DNA of 64,000 nt, taken from NCBI RefSeq assembly GCF_001922305.1, contig NZ_CP018839.1:1-64000 (forward strand), given 5' to 3'. This DNA is from Thauera chlorobenzoica. GTDB lineage: Bacteria; Pseudomonadota; Gammaproteobacteria; Burkholderiales; Rhodocyclaceae. Made by a program: the position numbers and the translations under genes. The notes under the pieces are model-generated. The model was not told where the DNA came from and did no database searches. It saw only the letters and a list, made by a program, of their open reading frames with translations. Shown piece by piece: positions 14,301-20,618 of the stretch (positions are counted from its first letter, which is position 1; each line of letters starts with the position of its first letter).

Positions 14301-14555
14301 GACGAGGTGAAGAAGGTGGCGAAGGATATGCTCGCCAAGCTGAAGGCCGAGAAGCTGGTGCTGGACTGGAAGCTGAAGACCCGGACCAAGGCGGATGTCG
14401 AGCGGACGATTCGGGATTTTTACATCAGGCTGCCCGGGGCTTACACGCCAGAGCTGAAGAAGGAGAAGCGGGCGAAGACCTACGCGCACATTTACGAGAA
14501 TTACTTTGGGGCGGGGCTGAGTGTGTATCAGGGGGTGGGGGTTGCGGCGCATTAA
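11349..14555 (+). CDS. hsdR: Type I restriction-modification system, restriction subunit HsdR
   Basis: HsdR is the ATP-driven translocase and endonuclease of the type I complex; it cuts unmethylated DNA far from the recognition site. The 1068-residue product has the N-terminal PD-(D/E)xK nuclease (D157, then E171-L-K173 in FVELKGP), the Walker A HTQGSGKS near 312, the DEAHRSQ motif II near 415, a second helicase lobe with QTIARANRV, and a charged C-terminal helical domain rich in Lys and Glu that binds the methylase core. All catalytic residues look intact and the frame is open throughout. It sits 18 bases after the small-gene cassette, so the locus is hsdM-hsdS-cassette-hsdR. Confidence 0.95.
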   Translation: MTTLLTAREVTATYGELVLVELPAMDCFASLGWEVANLYDETFGVDGTEGRKSSAEVILVPRLRRALERINPGYPATAYEQAIEQLTEDRSKQIPVNANQVFYTLLRERVKVEIADEDGNPQTVELSVIDWNTPDNNDFFLAQQMWVSGEMYKRRCDLLGFVNGIPLVFVELKGPHVPLKSAYDDNLKDYKGQSIPQLFHPNAFILLSNGSQTRVGTLTSPWEHFFEWRRIDDETEAGSTSLETAIRGLCDKRRLLDLVENFTVFETARGGLIKKVAKNHQYLGVNKAIAQMVKLRESGDREAAKKLGVFWHTQGSGKSLSMVFFTQKVLRKLPGKWTFVMVTDRAELDDQIYKTFTATGAITGAEVQATSAENLKALLREDHRYVFSLIQKFRTDKGEAYPKISERDDIIVITDEAHRSQYDVFALNMRNALPNAAFLGFTGTPLIAGEEERTREVFGDYVSVYDFARSIEDGATVPLYYENRSPELQIINDHLNRDIERLLEEAELDEAQEKKLEREFAREYHLITRDDRLETIAADLVKHFLGRGYRGKAMMVCIDKATAVRMYDKVQTHWKKHLAELEAQRKTASGDARETLADKIMVMQTTDMAVVVSQSQNEIEELKEKGLDIVPHRQRMVGENLDEQFKDPDGQLRLVFVCAMWITGFDVPTCSTLYLDKPMRNHTLMQTIARANRVAPGKTAGLIVDYVGIFRNLQDALRIYAKPNQPGQLPIKDKAALVEQLEGLLRDAQSLCTGLGIDLTGIVSTPPAQRLEALQKAMDVILEAGEDKTKAYLLLAGQVARTFKAILPDAEANAHAPTSVLVAYLGAMIKALRPPPDIAGVMNDLDALLDDSIATEGYRIGARPEAEALIDLSQIDFAALQQKFEEGRKATETEKLKGQIEKKLDTMVRENKGRIDFLEKFQKLIESYNSSSHNLEAFFKELMHFAQNLTQEEQRATRENLSEEELAIFDLLTQPEPELTEKEKDEVKKVAKDMLAKLKAEKLVLDWKLKTRTKADVERTIRDFYIRLPGAYTPELKKEKRAKTYAHIYENYFGAGLSVYQGVGVAAH

Positions 14556-14577
14556 GGTGCATCTGTGCTTCGGGTTT

Positions 14578-14639
14578 CGTTGATCGCGGATGCTCGGCCT
14601 GACCTGACGCTCACCATCTGCCTCGACTCGCGATCAACG
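14578..14639. repeat. Perfect 11-bp inverted repeat downstream of hsdR
   Basis: CGTTGATCGCG at 14578-14588 is repeated in inverse as CGCGATCAACG at 14629-14639, with 40 bases between. It lies 22 bases after the hsdR stop. It lacks a T-run, so it is not a standard terminator; it could be a remnant of a mobile element end or a recombination site that bounds the cargo. Confidence 0.6.
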
Positions 14640-14751
14640 ACAGCTATGCGGATGTGGTTTCCAATAGCGGCATGCGGCCACGAGCAGCCACTGGAACGGA
14701 GCGCCGGTAAGCGAAGGTGATGACTGGCCCTTGGCGTGCCGGGCGATTGCG

Positions 14752-15084
14752 TCAGGCGAGAGCGTCAGGGTCCTGCATCCAGGCTGGAATGTCGCGCTGG
14801 CCGTGCAGTACGCGCCAGACATCAATGTAGTCCGCTCGTTCGACGTAGAAGACGAGGTAGGGGTAGGGCGACAGCGTCCAGGCGCGTAGGCCGGGAAGAT
14901 CCAACTCATGCCCATAGCGCGGCGAACCCGTGCCAGGCTGGCGGGCGATGTGGGCATAACTCTTTTCCAGTGCATCGATGAAGGCGAGCGCAACAGATGA
15001 TGAAGCCTCTTCAAGATAGTAGGCTATCGCGTCGTCGACGTCCTGGTTGGCCTGCTCACGCGGAACGACGGGTTTGACCTTCAC
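14752..15084 (-). CDS. parE: ParE/RelE family toxin
   Basis: The 110-residue product has the ParE/RelE fold pattern: a helical start with DVDDAIAYYLEEASSSVALAFIDALEKSY, then a Pro-Gly-containing RQPGTGSPRYG loop, and beta strands LPGLRAWTL, YPYLVFYVE and YIDVWRVLHGQRDI near the C-terminus. ParE toxins poison DNA gyrase, whereas RelE toxins cut mRNA; the closing R-V-L-H-G-x-R-D-I is ParE-like. It follows parD with a 4-base overlap and is its likely partner. The gene is convergent with hsdR. Confidence 0.88.
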   Translation of the reverse strand: MKVKPVVPREQANQDVDDAIAYYLEEASSSVALAFIDALEKSYAHIARQPGTGSPRYGHELDLPGLRAWTLSPYPYLVFYVERADYIDVWRVLHGQRDIPAWMQDPDALA

Positions 15085-15332
15085 CCCTGAGAAACCGACT
15101 TGACAGCCCTGCGTACTCGGTCACGCAGACCTTCGAAGTAAGCGGAATCAGCAGGCGATGCCGGCGTAGTGGCTGCGCCGGCCAGCAGCACGCTACGCAA
15201 ACGCTGACGATCCTGATCCTTCCGGATCAGTTCGCGCACGTACTCGCTACTGGTACTGTAGCCCCGTTCGCCCACCTGCTCATCCACGAAAGATTTCAGA
15301 CTGTCGGGCAAGGAAATATTCATCGTGCTCAT
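15081..15332 (-). CDS. parD: ParD family antitoxin
   Basis: The 83-residue product starts MSTMNISLPDSLKSFVDEQV, the classic ribbon-helix-helix N-terminus of ParD, followed by GYSTSSEYVRELIRKDQDR, and a C-terminal tail with YFEGLRDRVRRA that would wrap the toxin. It represses its own operon and neutralises ParE. The first ATG (15332) lies only seven bases from a good -10 box, so the transcript may be leaderless, or translation may begin at the in-frame ATG 15323 (MNISLPD). It overlaps parE by 4 bases. Confidence 0.9.
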   Translation of the reverse strand: MSTMNISLPDSLKSFVDEQVGERGYSTSSEYVRELIRKDQDRQRLRSVLLAGAATTPASPADSAYFEGLRDRVRRAVKSVSQG

Positions 15333-15338
15333 GGACGC

Positions 15339-15367
15339 AGATTAGGTTTTTTGACAAACTTTGGCAA
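15339..15367 (-). promoter_or_regulatory. parDE promoter with overlapping operator palindrome
   Basis: On the minus strand TTGCCA (15362-15367) and TAATCT (15339-15344) are separated by exactly 17 bases, a good sigma-70 promoter. An imperfect palindrome, TTGACAAA-c-TTTGGCAA (15351-15367), covers the -35 box and much of the spacer, which fits repression by ParD. The -10 box ends only a few bases before the first parD ATG. Confidence 0.65.
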
Positions 15368-15616
15368 GATCGTACCCCCGGTCCGCGTCCCGCCAGTCAC
15401 GCTGAACGACCGCTTTCCAGCACTGCCGATGACCGCAATGGGTCGTCAGCACTCAGCGACGAATGGCTGTTTCCGGGAAGTGAAACGTTAACAACCGCTT
15501 TCCGTCGATGAACTCGATGAGACGTCAGTCGCACCCCGACACAGTGCCACCCGATGCAGCCCAAGCAACCAGATGACAGTTGTGAGCGCCTCTGCGGCCG
15601 GTGCTCGTCGAACTCG

Positions 15617-15976
15617 TCAGGCCGCAGCGGCCATGTGCATGTCGACATGGATGTCGACGAACGGACAGCGCAGCGCACCGGCTTCGTTTCGCTCGACAAG
15701 GCCCAACGCCACCAGCTCGGTCGCGTCTTCATGTACACGCTTCACATCGCGTCCGAGACGGCGCGCGAGTTCGCGCAGGCCGACGGTTCCTCCGTCCTGC
15801 TGCAGGGCCTGGACAATCGCCCAGCGACGCTCCGTGAGGCGGCCAAAAAAGGCGCCGGACGTCTCGAAATTCAGGGTTTCGCCCTGATACGTCGTGGCGG
15901 TCGCGGACCTGCCGGCTTTGCGCAATGCGCTGCGCCAATCCGGCCCCAGGGTAATGGTCAGGCAACGTGTATTCAT
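15617..15976 (-). CDS. Helix-turn-helix antitoxin-like regulator (TumA type)
   Basis: The 119-residue product has an N-terminal strand region (ETLNFETSGAFFGRLTERRW) and a winged helix-turn-helix with GTVGLRELARRLGRDVKRVHEDATELVALGLVER near residues 65-97, then a Val/Asp/His/Met-rich tail with FVDIHVDMHM. Proteins of this kind are antitoxins paired with TumE-like (DUF6516) toxins encoded just upstream. Here the upstream gene overlaps by 4 bases and reads like the end of such a toxin. The regulator appears complete. The name is by resemblance from memory. Confidence 0.7.
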   Translation of the reverse strand: MNTRCLTITLGPDWRSALRKAGRSATATTYQGETLNFETSGAFFGRLTERRWAIVQALQQDGGTVGLRELARRLGRDVKRVHEDATELVALGLVERNEAGALRCPFVDIHVDMHMAAAA

Positions 15977-16164
15977 GGCGCCCTCCGTTTCTCCACTTCG
16001 GCGATGAAATCTTCAATGAGTTGGTCAACAGTCGAAAAAGAATAGGGACGCTCTTCACCGTGCAACTGCCCGGCAGGGATAGGTCGCCATCGGCCGCTTT
16101 GGATCGTCCGCGCCACCAACGCCCCCACGATCCCGCTGGTATGCTCACGCGCTCGGACTAGCAT
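15973..16164 (-). pseudogene. Shortened TumE-like (DUF6516) toxin remnant
   Basis: Only 63 residues are open, and their second half (LHGEERPYSFSTVDQLIEDF) reads like the C-terminus of a TumE-like toxin, which is usually about 100-120 residues long. The first part (MLVRAREHTSG) does not look like the expected N-terminus. A plus-strand gene starts at 16197, so there is little room for the missing part. I infer a 5'-truncated toxin next to an intact antitoxin; a small complete protein is the alternative. Confidence 0.5.
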
Positions 16165-16196
16165 GCCCCCAAGCCACCGGGACCGGAGCGACCTGC

Positions 16197-16808
16197 ATGA
16201 AAAAATTCATCCGCGACAACCCGACCATCGTCTTCGGGCTCGGCCTGCCGCTGCTGCTCGTCGCGGTATTCCTCGCCATCTCGGGCATTCCCACGTTGCT
16301 GGTCGCACCGCCGCAGTACGAGGTGTTGTACGCGACCAACTACAACTTCTACAACAACGCGCACAACGCGATCCAGATCGCGGTCGTCGGCGATCGCGTG
16401 CAGGTCAGCTACGTCGGCAACACGCAGCCCTACCAGACCCCGCGGCTGTGGCGCTTCAACCCGAAAACCGGCGCGGTCAGGGAGATCGCGCTGCCGTTGC
16501 CGCCCGGCCTCGCCCCCAACAGCGGGCGCCCGGTCGAGGCGGAAAAGACTCCGAGCGTGACCCCCATCGACGTCCCCGACCTCACCGGGCTCGAGGTCGA
16601 TTCGTCGAGCCTGGCGCCGGACGGCTACACGTTCCGCAGCGGCGCCGACAGCTACCGCGGCAACGTCTTCGACGGCCTGTTCTTCGGTTCTTCGCGCTAC
16701 CGGATCCAGGCCGAGCTCGTCAAGGACGGGCGCAGCATCCGGCTGCCCAACACCGACGGCGCCTACTACGGCAACACGGTCCGCTTCGTCGGCTGGGTGC
16801 TGCCGTGA
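16197..16808 (+). CDS. Membrane-anchored protein of unknown function
   Basis: The 203-residue product has one N-terminal membrane segment (FGLGLPLLLVAVFLAISGI, about residues 12-32) and then an extracytoplasmic domain rich in Tyr, Asn and Gly (YATNYNFYNNAHN; YRGNVFDGLFFGSSRYRIQ). I do not recognise a family with certainty; the closing part with YYGNTVRFVGWVLP recalls the GDYXXLXY-type proteins that accompany DUF2157 membrane proteins. Its stop overlaps the GTG start of the next gene, itself a DUF2157-like membrane protein, so the two probably work together. Confidence 0.7.
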   Translation: MKKFIRDNPTIVFGLGLPLLLVAVFLAISGIPTLLVAPPQYEVLYATNYNFYNNAHNAIQIAVVGDRVQVSYVGNTQPYQTPRLWRFNPKTGAVREIALPLPPGLAPNSGRPVEAEKTPSVTPIDVPDLTGLEVDSSSLAPDGYTFRSGADSYRGNVFDGLFFGSSRYRIQAELVKDGRSIRLPNTDGAYYGNTVRFVGWVLP

Positions 16809-17995
16809 TCTGGCTCCTGCTGCTGATCGTGCTGATCGTCCTCGCCGGCGGCTGGTGGGGCTGGCCGCTGGCCGCGGCGCTGTTCGGCAGCCGCGCGATC
16901 CATGACAAGACCAGCGCGCTCGGCAAGATCACCGAGTTGATGCGTGCCCATGACATCTCGCCGGCTGAAGTCGCTGCGGTATACCGCGATCCGACCCTGA
17001 TCTCGACCGCGGCCCCCAAACGCAGCAGCGGCGAGATTGCACGGACGCTCTTCATCTACCTCGGCGCGATCTTCATCCTCGCCGGCATCGGCACCTACAT
17101 CGGCATGTTCTGGAACCGCATGGGCAGCGTCATGCGCATCGTCGTCACCCTCGGCGTCGCTTATGCGCTGCTGGTCGTGCTGGTCTCGGCGCTGCACGAG
17201 AAGAAGTTTCCCAGGCTCGTCCTGCCGCTGACGCTGGCGACGGCGTTCATGCTGACGAGCGGCTGGTTCGTCTTCATCCACGAGGTCTTTCCGCGCGGCG
17301 ACGACTGGCGGCTGGCTGCGCTCGCCGTCTTCGGCACGATGGCGATTCATCAGGGCCTGCTGTTTCGCCAGTACGCGCTGAGCGTGCTCGCCTTCACCGC
17401 CCTGTGCTTCGTCTACGCCTTTCTGTCGGTCGGCCTCGACCTGCTTGACGTGCCGGCGGGCTTCAGCGCGATCCTGCTCGGCGCCTCGCTGTGGCTGGTC
17501 GCCAGCGGGCTCGAGAAGTCGCCGCAGCGCAGCCTCGCCGAGTTTGCCTACCTGATCGCGCTGTGCTGGCTCAACGCCGGCTTGTTCGACCGCGTCGCCA
17601 TCGCCGCCGCGGCCGACTGGGCCGCGCTGCTGACCGGCGCCTCGGTCATGTCGGCCGCCTACGGCCTGCACAAGGACGGGCGCCAGCTCCGGCTAGCCGG
17701 CCTCGGCTACCTGATCGGCTCGGCGCTCGCCTACAGCGGCCTCTTCGACCTGCTGCGCCAGACCCCGGTCGAGCTGCTCTATTTCGCCGTCACCGCGGCG
17801 ATGCTCTACGCCTGCGTGCGGCTGCAGAGTCGCGCGCTGCTCCTGACCACGGTGCTCGCGATGCTCGGCTTCATCGGCTACTTCACCGCCGAACACTTCG
17901 TGGATTCGCTCGGCTGGCCGATCTCGCTGGTCCTCATGGGCGTCGCCTTCATCGGCGTCGGCACGCTGGCGATGCGGATCAAGCGGCAGATGTGA
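16805..17995 (+). CDS. DUF2157-like polytopic membrane protein
   Basis: The 396-residue product starts with GTG and a membrane segment (IWLLLLIVLIVLAGGWWGW), followed by a short soluble helical part (LGKITELMRAHDISPAEVAAVY) and about ten further membrane segments from residue 85 to the end. This layout fits DUF2157-type proteins, whose function is unknown. It overlaps the preceding gene by 4 bases, which indicates coupled translation. No catalytic motif is evident. GC content is like the core genome. Confidence 0.7.
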   Translation: MIWLLLLIVLIVLAGGWWGWPLAAALFGSRAIHDKTSALGKITELMRAHDISPAEVAAVYRDPTLISTAAPKRSSGEIARTLFIYLGAIFILAGIGTYIGMFWNRMGSVMRIVVTLGVAYALLVVLVSALHEKKFPRLVLPLTLATAFMLTSGWFVFIHEVFPRGDDWRLAALAVFGTMAIHQGLLFRQYALSVLAFTALCFVYAFLSVGLDLLDVPAGFSAILLGASLWLVASGLEKSPQRSLAEFAYLIALCWLNAGLFDRVAIAAAADWAALLTGASVMSAAYGLHKDGRQLRLAGLGYLIGSALAYSGLFDLLRQTPVELLYFAVTAAMLYACVRLQSRALLLTTVLAMLGFIGYFTAEHFVDSLGWPISLVLMGVAFIGVGTLAMRIKRQM

Positions 17996-18124
17996 GGGCG
18001 CTGGCCTGGAAGGGGCAGTACCGGTCGGCCGCTTCCTCGCTGTACTGGCAGAGGATCCCTTCCACAAGCGCCCGCCCGACGAGAGACTCGTGGGCGATCT
18101 TGCCGGGCCACGACGCCGCGCCCT

Positions 18125-18145
18125 TGATTGATTCACTTTCAATCA
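18125..18145. promoter_or_regulatory. Inverted repeat upstream of the CopG/RelE-type module
   Basis: TGATTG (18125-18130) is mirrored by CAATCA (18140-18145), and a shifted pairing ATTGA/TCAAT (18127-18131 with 18139-18143) shares the same site. It lies in an AT-rich patch about 90-110 bases before the antitoxin gene at 18236. This is the expected place and form for an autoregulation operator, but no clean -35/-10 pair was assigned. Confidence 0.4.
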
Positions 18146-18235
18146 CTATGATTTTTTCAGCATCGCATTGATTACACGAAGCGGCTCGGCAGGGGGTCGC
18201 TTCCCGACACCCGCTCCCGACCGACGAGTCTCCAG

Positions 18236-18505
18236 ATGACGCAAGCCGCAACCAAAGTGCTCACCGCCCATGTGCCGCTCCCGCTCGCCGAGAAGGTCGA
18301 TCAGATGGCCGCGAGGCTGGAGCGCTCGCGCGGCTGGATCATGAAGCAGGCGCTCTCCGCCTGGATCGCCCAGGAGGAAGAGCGCGACCGCCTGACCCAG
18401 GAGGCGCTCGCCGACGTGGACGCCGGTCTCGTCATCGACCCTCTCGCGGTGCAGGCCTGGGCCGACAGCCTGGGCACCGACCAGCCCCTGCCGCTGCCAC
18501 GCTGA
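18236..18505 (+). CDS. CopG/ribbon-helix-helix antitoxin
   Basis: The 89-residue product has the ribbon-helix-helix pattern near its start: KVLTAHVPLPLAEKVDQMA, then RSRGWIMKQALSAWI, followed by an acidic C-terminal tail (ALADVDAGLVIDPLAVQAWADSL) of the kind that covers RelE/ParE toxins. It ends in a TGATG overlap with the toxin gene. It should repress its own promoter and neutralise the toxin. Confidence 0.88.
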   Translation: MTQAATKVLTAHVPLPLAEKVDQMAARLERSRGWIMKQALSAWIAQEEERDRLTQEALADVDAGLVIDPLAVQAWADSLGTDQPLPLPR

Positions 18506-18783
18506 TGGAGCTGAAGTGGACCCGCAAGGCGCTTGCCGATCTGGCGCGCCTGCATGAGTTCCTGGCGCCGGTGAACAGGCAGGCCGCCGCGAAGGCGGTA
18601 CAGGCGCTGGCCAAGGCCCCGACCATCCTGCTGAGCAACCCGCGCATCGGCGAACAGCTCTTCCAGTTCGCGCCGCGCGAGGTGCGGCGTATCCTGGTCG
18701 CGCAGTACGAGGTGCGCTACGAAATCCGCGACTCGGTCATCTACGTCCTGCGGCTGTGGCACACCCGAGAGGACCGCACCTGA
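18505..18783 (+). CDS. RelE/ParE family toxin
   Basis: The 92-residue product starts MELKWTRKALADLARLHEFL and has the central NPRIGEQLFQFAPREVRRILV and C-terminal EVRYEIRDSVIYVLRLWHTRED, a typical RelE/ParE-fold toxin with its closing R-x-x-H-x-R-E/D. It begins one base into the antitoxin stop. Family members act on gyrase or on translating mRNA; which applies here is not clear. It is the third apparent toxin-antitoxin pair in this island and the second intact ParE-like one. Confidence 0.88.
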   Translation: MELKWTRKALADLARLHEFLAPVNRQAAAKAVQALAKAPTILLSNPRIGEQLFQFAPREVRRILVAQYEVRYEIRDSVIYVLRLWHTREDRT

Positions 18784-18786
18784 CCC

Positions 18787-18858
18787 ATGCCCCTCGACTT
18801 CGCCACCCTCGACACCCTGCGCAGCCACCACCCCGCCTGGCGCCTGCTGCGCTCCGGG
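18787..18858 (+). pseudogene. N-terminal stub of a DUF3375 (Wadjet JetA-like) gene
   Basis: Directly after the RelE/ParE toxin, an ATG opens the reading MPLDFATLDTLRSHHPAWRL, which matches the N-terminus of DUF3375 proteins as I know them. The similarity ends after about 23 residues at a run of G (18856-18860), after which the frame continues into sequence that is antisense to the GNAT gene. DUF3375 is JetA, one part of the Wadjet SMC anti-plasmid system. No jetB, jetC or jetD is present. This reads as the scar of a lost Wadjet locus. Confidence 0.5.
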
Positions 18859-18900
18859 GGTGAAGGCCAACGTGGAGTTCTTCGACGCCGCCCGTCCCGC

Positions 18901-19731
18901 TCAAGCACGCTTCCGTATCGCGTCGTTGGCCGCGTCGGCCGGTGGATGGAGCAAGCCTTGCGCGTGCAGGCGGGCGACGCTCCAGCCTGCGCCGAGCAGG
19001 ATCATGCGGGTGTCGAGTTCGGCCGCGCGTGCGGGCGGAATGGAGACGCCGAGATCGTGCATGCGCCTGGCACGCAGGGCGATCCAGCGCAGCGGGCGGC
19101 GGCGGGCGAGGGCGCGCCACAGCGCATGCGCCCCCTCCGACTGGCGTGCCCCGCTGACCAGGCAGAAGCCGCGGTCGAGCCCCCAGCCGTACACCGCGCT
19201 GGCGATGCCGCGCCCCTGGTAGGCCGGCGCGTATTTGGAGTGCGGCGAGCGCACGTGGCGATTGGTGCGACGATCGACCTCGATCAGGCGATTGAACACG
19301 GTATAGCCCGCGAGCCGCGCGCGGGCCGGGTCTTCGACGTAAACATAGTGTTCACCGTCGGCCTCTCGATGGTGAAAGACCAGGCCGGGGAGCAGCGCAG
19401 GCAGGCGGGTGCAGCGGTGGATCGGGTCGCCCGGGGTGTGCAGCCGGCCGTACAGGGTGTCGAGTTCGGCTTCGATGCCGGCGTCGGGCCGATTGACGTC
19501 GATACGCAATTCCATCCGCGGCGGCAGCACGCGGCGGAGGGCGGCGGCGATTGCAGTGCCGAGCGCGGAGTGAACGGCCGCGGGCCAGGCGGCACGCCCC
19601 ACCGCCCGTGCGGCACCACTCGGCGGCGGCTGCGGGAAAGCGAGCGCCGAGCGCGGGGAGAAGCTGGAACGGTGGGACCGCAGGGTAGGGCGGGCGGGCA
19701 GGCCGCGCCGGTGCAGGGCGAAGGTGTTCAT
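18901..19731 (-). CDS. GNAT-like acyltransferase, partner of the beta-helix protein
   Basis: The 276-residue product has an Arg/Pro-rich N-terminal part and then a region resembling the GNAT fold: strands with HYVYVEDPARARLAGYTVFN, then a SKYAPAYQGRGIASAVYGWG stretch near residue 165, where the Q-G-R-G-I-A pattern is the acetyl-CoA pyrophosphate-binding motif A. The ATG at 19731 is taken as the start, 14 bases downstream of the beta-helix gene on the same strand, so the two form an operon. The substrate is unknown. Toxins and tailoring enzymes of this family both exist. Confidence 0.65.
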   Translation of the reverse strand: MNTFALHRRGLPARPTLRSHRSSFSPRSALAFPQPPPSGAARAVGRAAWPAAVHSALGTAIAAALRRVLPPRMELRIDVNRPDAGIEAELDTLYGRLHTPGDPIHRCTRLPALLPGLVFHHREADGEHYVYVEDPARARLAGYTVFNRLIEVDRRTNRHVRSPHSKYAPAYQGRGIASAVYGWGLDRGFCLVSGARQSEGAHALWRALARRRPLRWIALRARRMHDLGVSIPPARAAELDTRMILLGAGWSVARLHAQGLLHPPADAANDAIRKRA

Positions 19732-19745
19732 GGCGCGACCTCCGC

Positions 19746-20618
19746 TCAGTACGCCGCCGGGCCGGCCCACCAGCCGCTCATCAGGCCTGCGGGGCGCTGC
19801 GGCGCGCTCACTCGCGCACTCGCTTCCCAGGCCGCCATCTGCACGTCGAGACCGGCGAACACGCCATAGCCCGCACCGGCGCGGATCGCCTCCCCGGCGA
19901 CCAGGCTCTCGCCGGCGCGAATCGCGCCCGCAGCGGCGATCACGCCGCCGGCCTTGATCCCCCAGCCGGCTTCGAGGTGCAGGCCGGCATGGATCGAGCC
20001 GCCCGCGGCGATCCCCTGCCCGGCACGCAGCGTGTCCGCCACCCGAATGTCAGCACCCGCCTGCAGCCCCCTGGCGCAGCGCACGCCTTCGTCGGCGAGC
20101 AGATCGAGACCGACGAAGGCGTTGCCGGCCACAACCAGACGGGCGCCGCAGCGCAGGTCCCAGCCGGTGCGCAGATCGCCGTCGCAGCGCAGCTCGCCCA
20201 CACAGTCCACACCCCAGTCCGCGCGCAGGTCACCGCCGACGTGCACGCCGGCTTCGGCACGCACGCCGCCGGCCACCCGCAGGTCGGCGCCGATCCGGAC
20301 TTCACCGCCCGCGCGCACCCCACCTCCGGCCTGCAGCGAACGGCCGACGCGGAGCACGCCATCGACGTCCACCCCGCCGCGCACTTCGAGCGTGCCGGCG
20401 AACACGATCGCGTCGGCCTCGATCGCATCGACCACACGCAGCTCGTCGGTGGGGCCGAACTGCTCGAGCAGCCAGCAGGCGTCGCCGACGCGGCCGGCGG
20501 CGACCATCTCGTCGAGCATGGCCTGGTAGTTGCCGCCTTCGCCGAACTGGCGGACGAACCAGCGGAATCCATCGGTGCAGGGCCGCTTCGCCCTGACGAA
20601 ACTTCTGGTGAGAACCAT
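19746..20618 (-). CDS. Beta-helix repeat protein of unknown function
   Basis: The 290-residue product begins with a short helical domain (RPCTDGFRWFVRQF, then RVGDACWLLEQFGPT) and from about residue 70 to 260 consists of 6-residue strand repeats rich in Gly/Ala/Val, such as GGVRAGGEVRIGADLRVAGG and WGIKAGGVIAAAGAIRAGE. This is the pattern of a parallel beta-helix, as in bactofilins and polymer-forming proteins. The ATG at 20618 has a GAGGGGA ribosome site. It precedes a GNAT-like gene by 14 bases. No signal peptide is seen. Its job is unknown. Confidence 0.7.
   Translation of the reverse strand: MVLTRSFVRAKRPCTDGFRWFVRQFGEGGNYQAMLDEMVAAGRVGDACWLLEQFGPTDELRVVDAIEADAIVFAGTLEVRGGVDVDGVLRVGRSLQAGGGVRAGGEVRIGADLRVAGGVRAEAGVHVGGDLRADWGVDCVGELRCDGDLRTGWDLRCGARLVVAGNAFVGLDLLADEGVRCARGLQAGADIRVADTLRAGQGIAAGGSIHAGLHLEAGWGIKAGGVIAAAGAIRAGESLVAGEAIRAGAGYGVFAGLDVQMAAWEASARVSAPQRPAGLMSGWWAGPAAY

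Noticed and set aside
14634..15014. Minus-strand frame of 126 codons overlapping parE
   Set aside because: It overlaps parE in another frame and shows no family pattern.
15340..15616. CRISPR or tandem repeat array between parD and the HTH antitoxin
   Set aside because: Similar phrases (CGACCGCTTTCC / CAACCGCTTTCC) occur twice but without regular spacing or unit length; no array.
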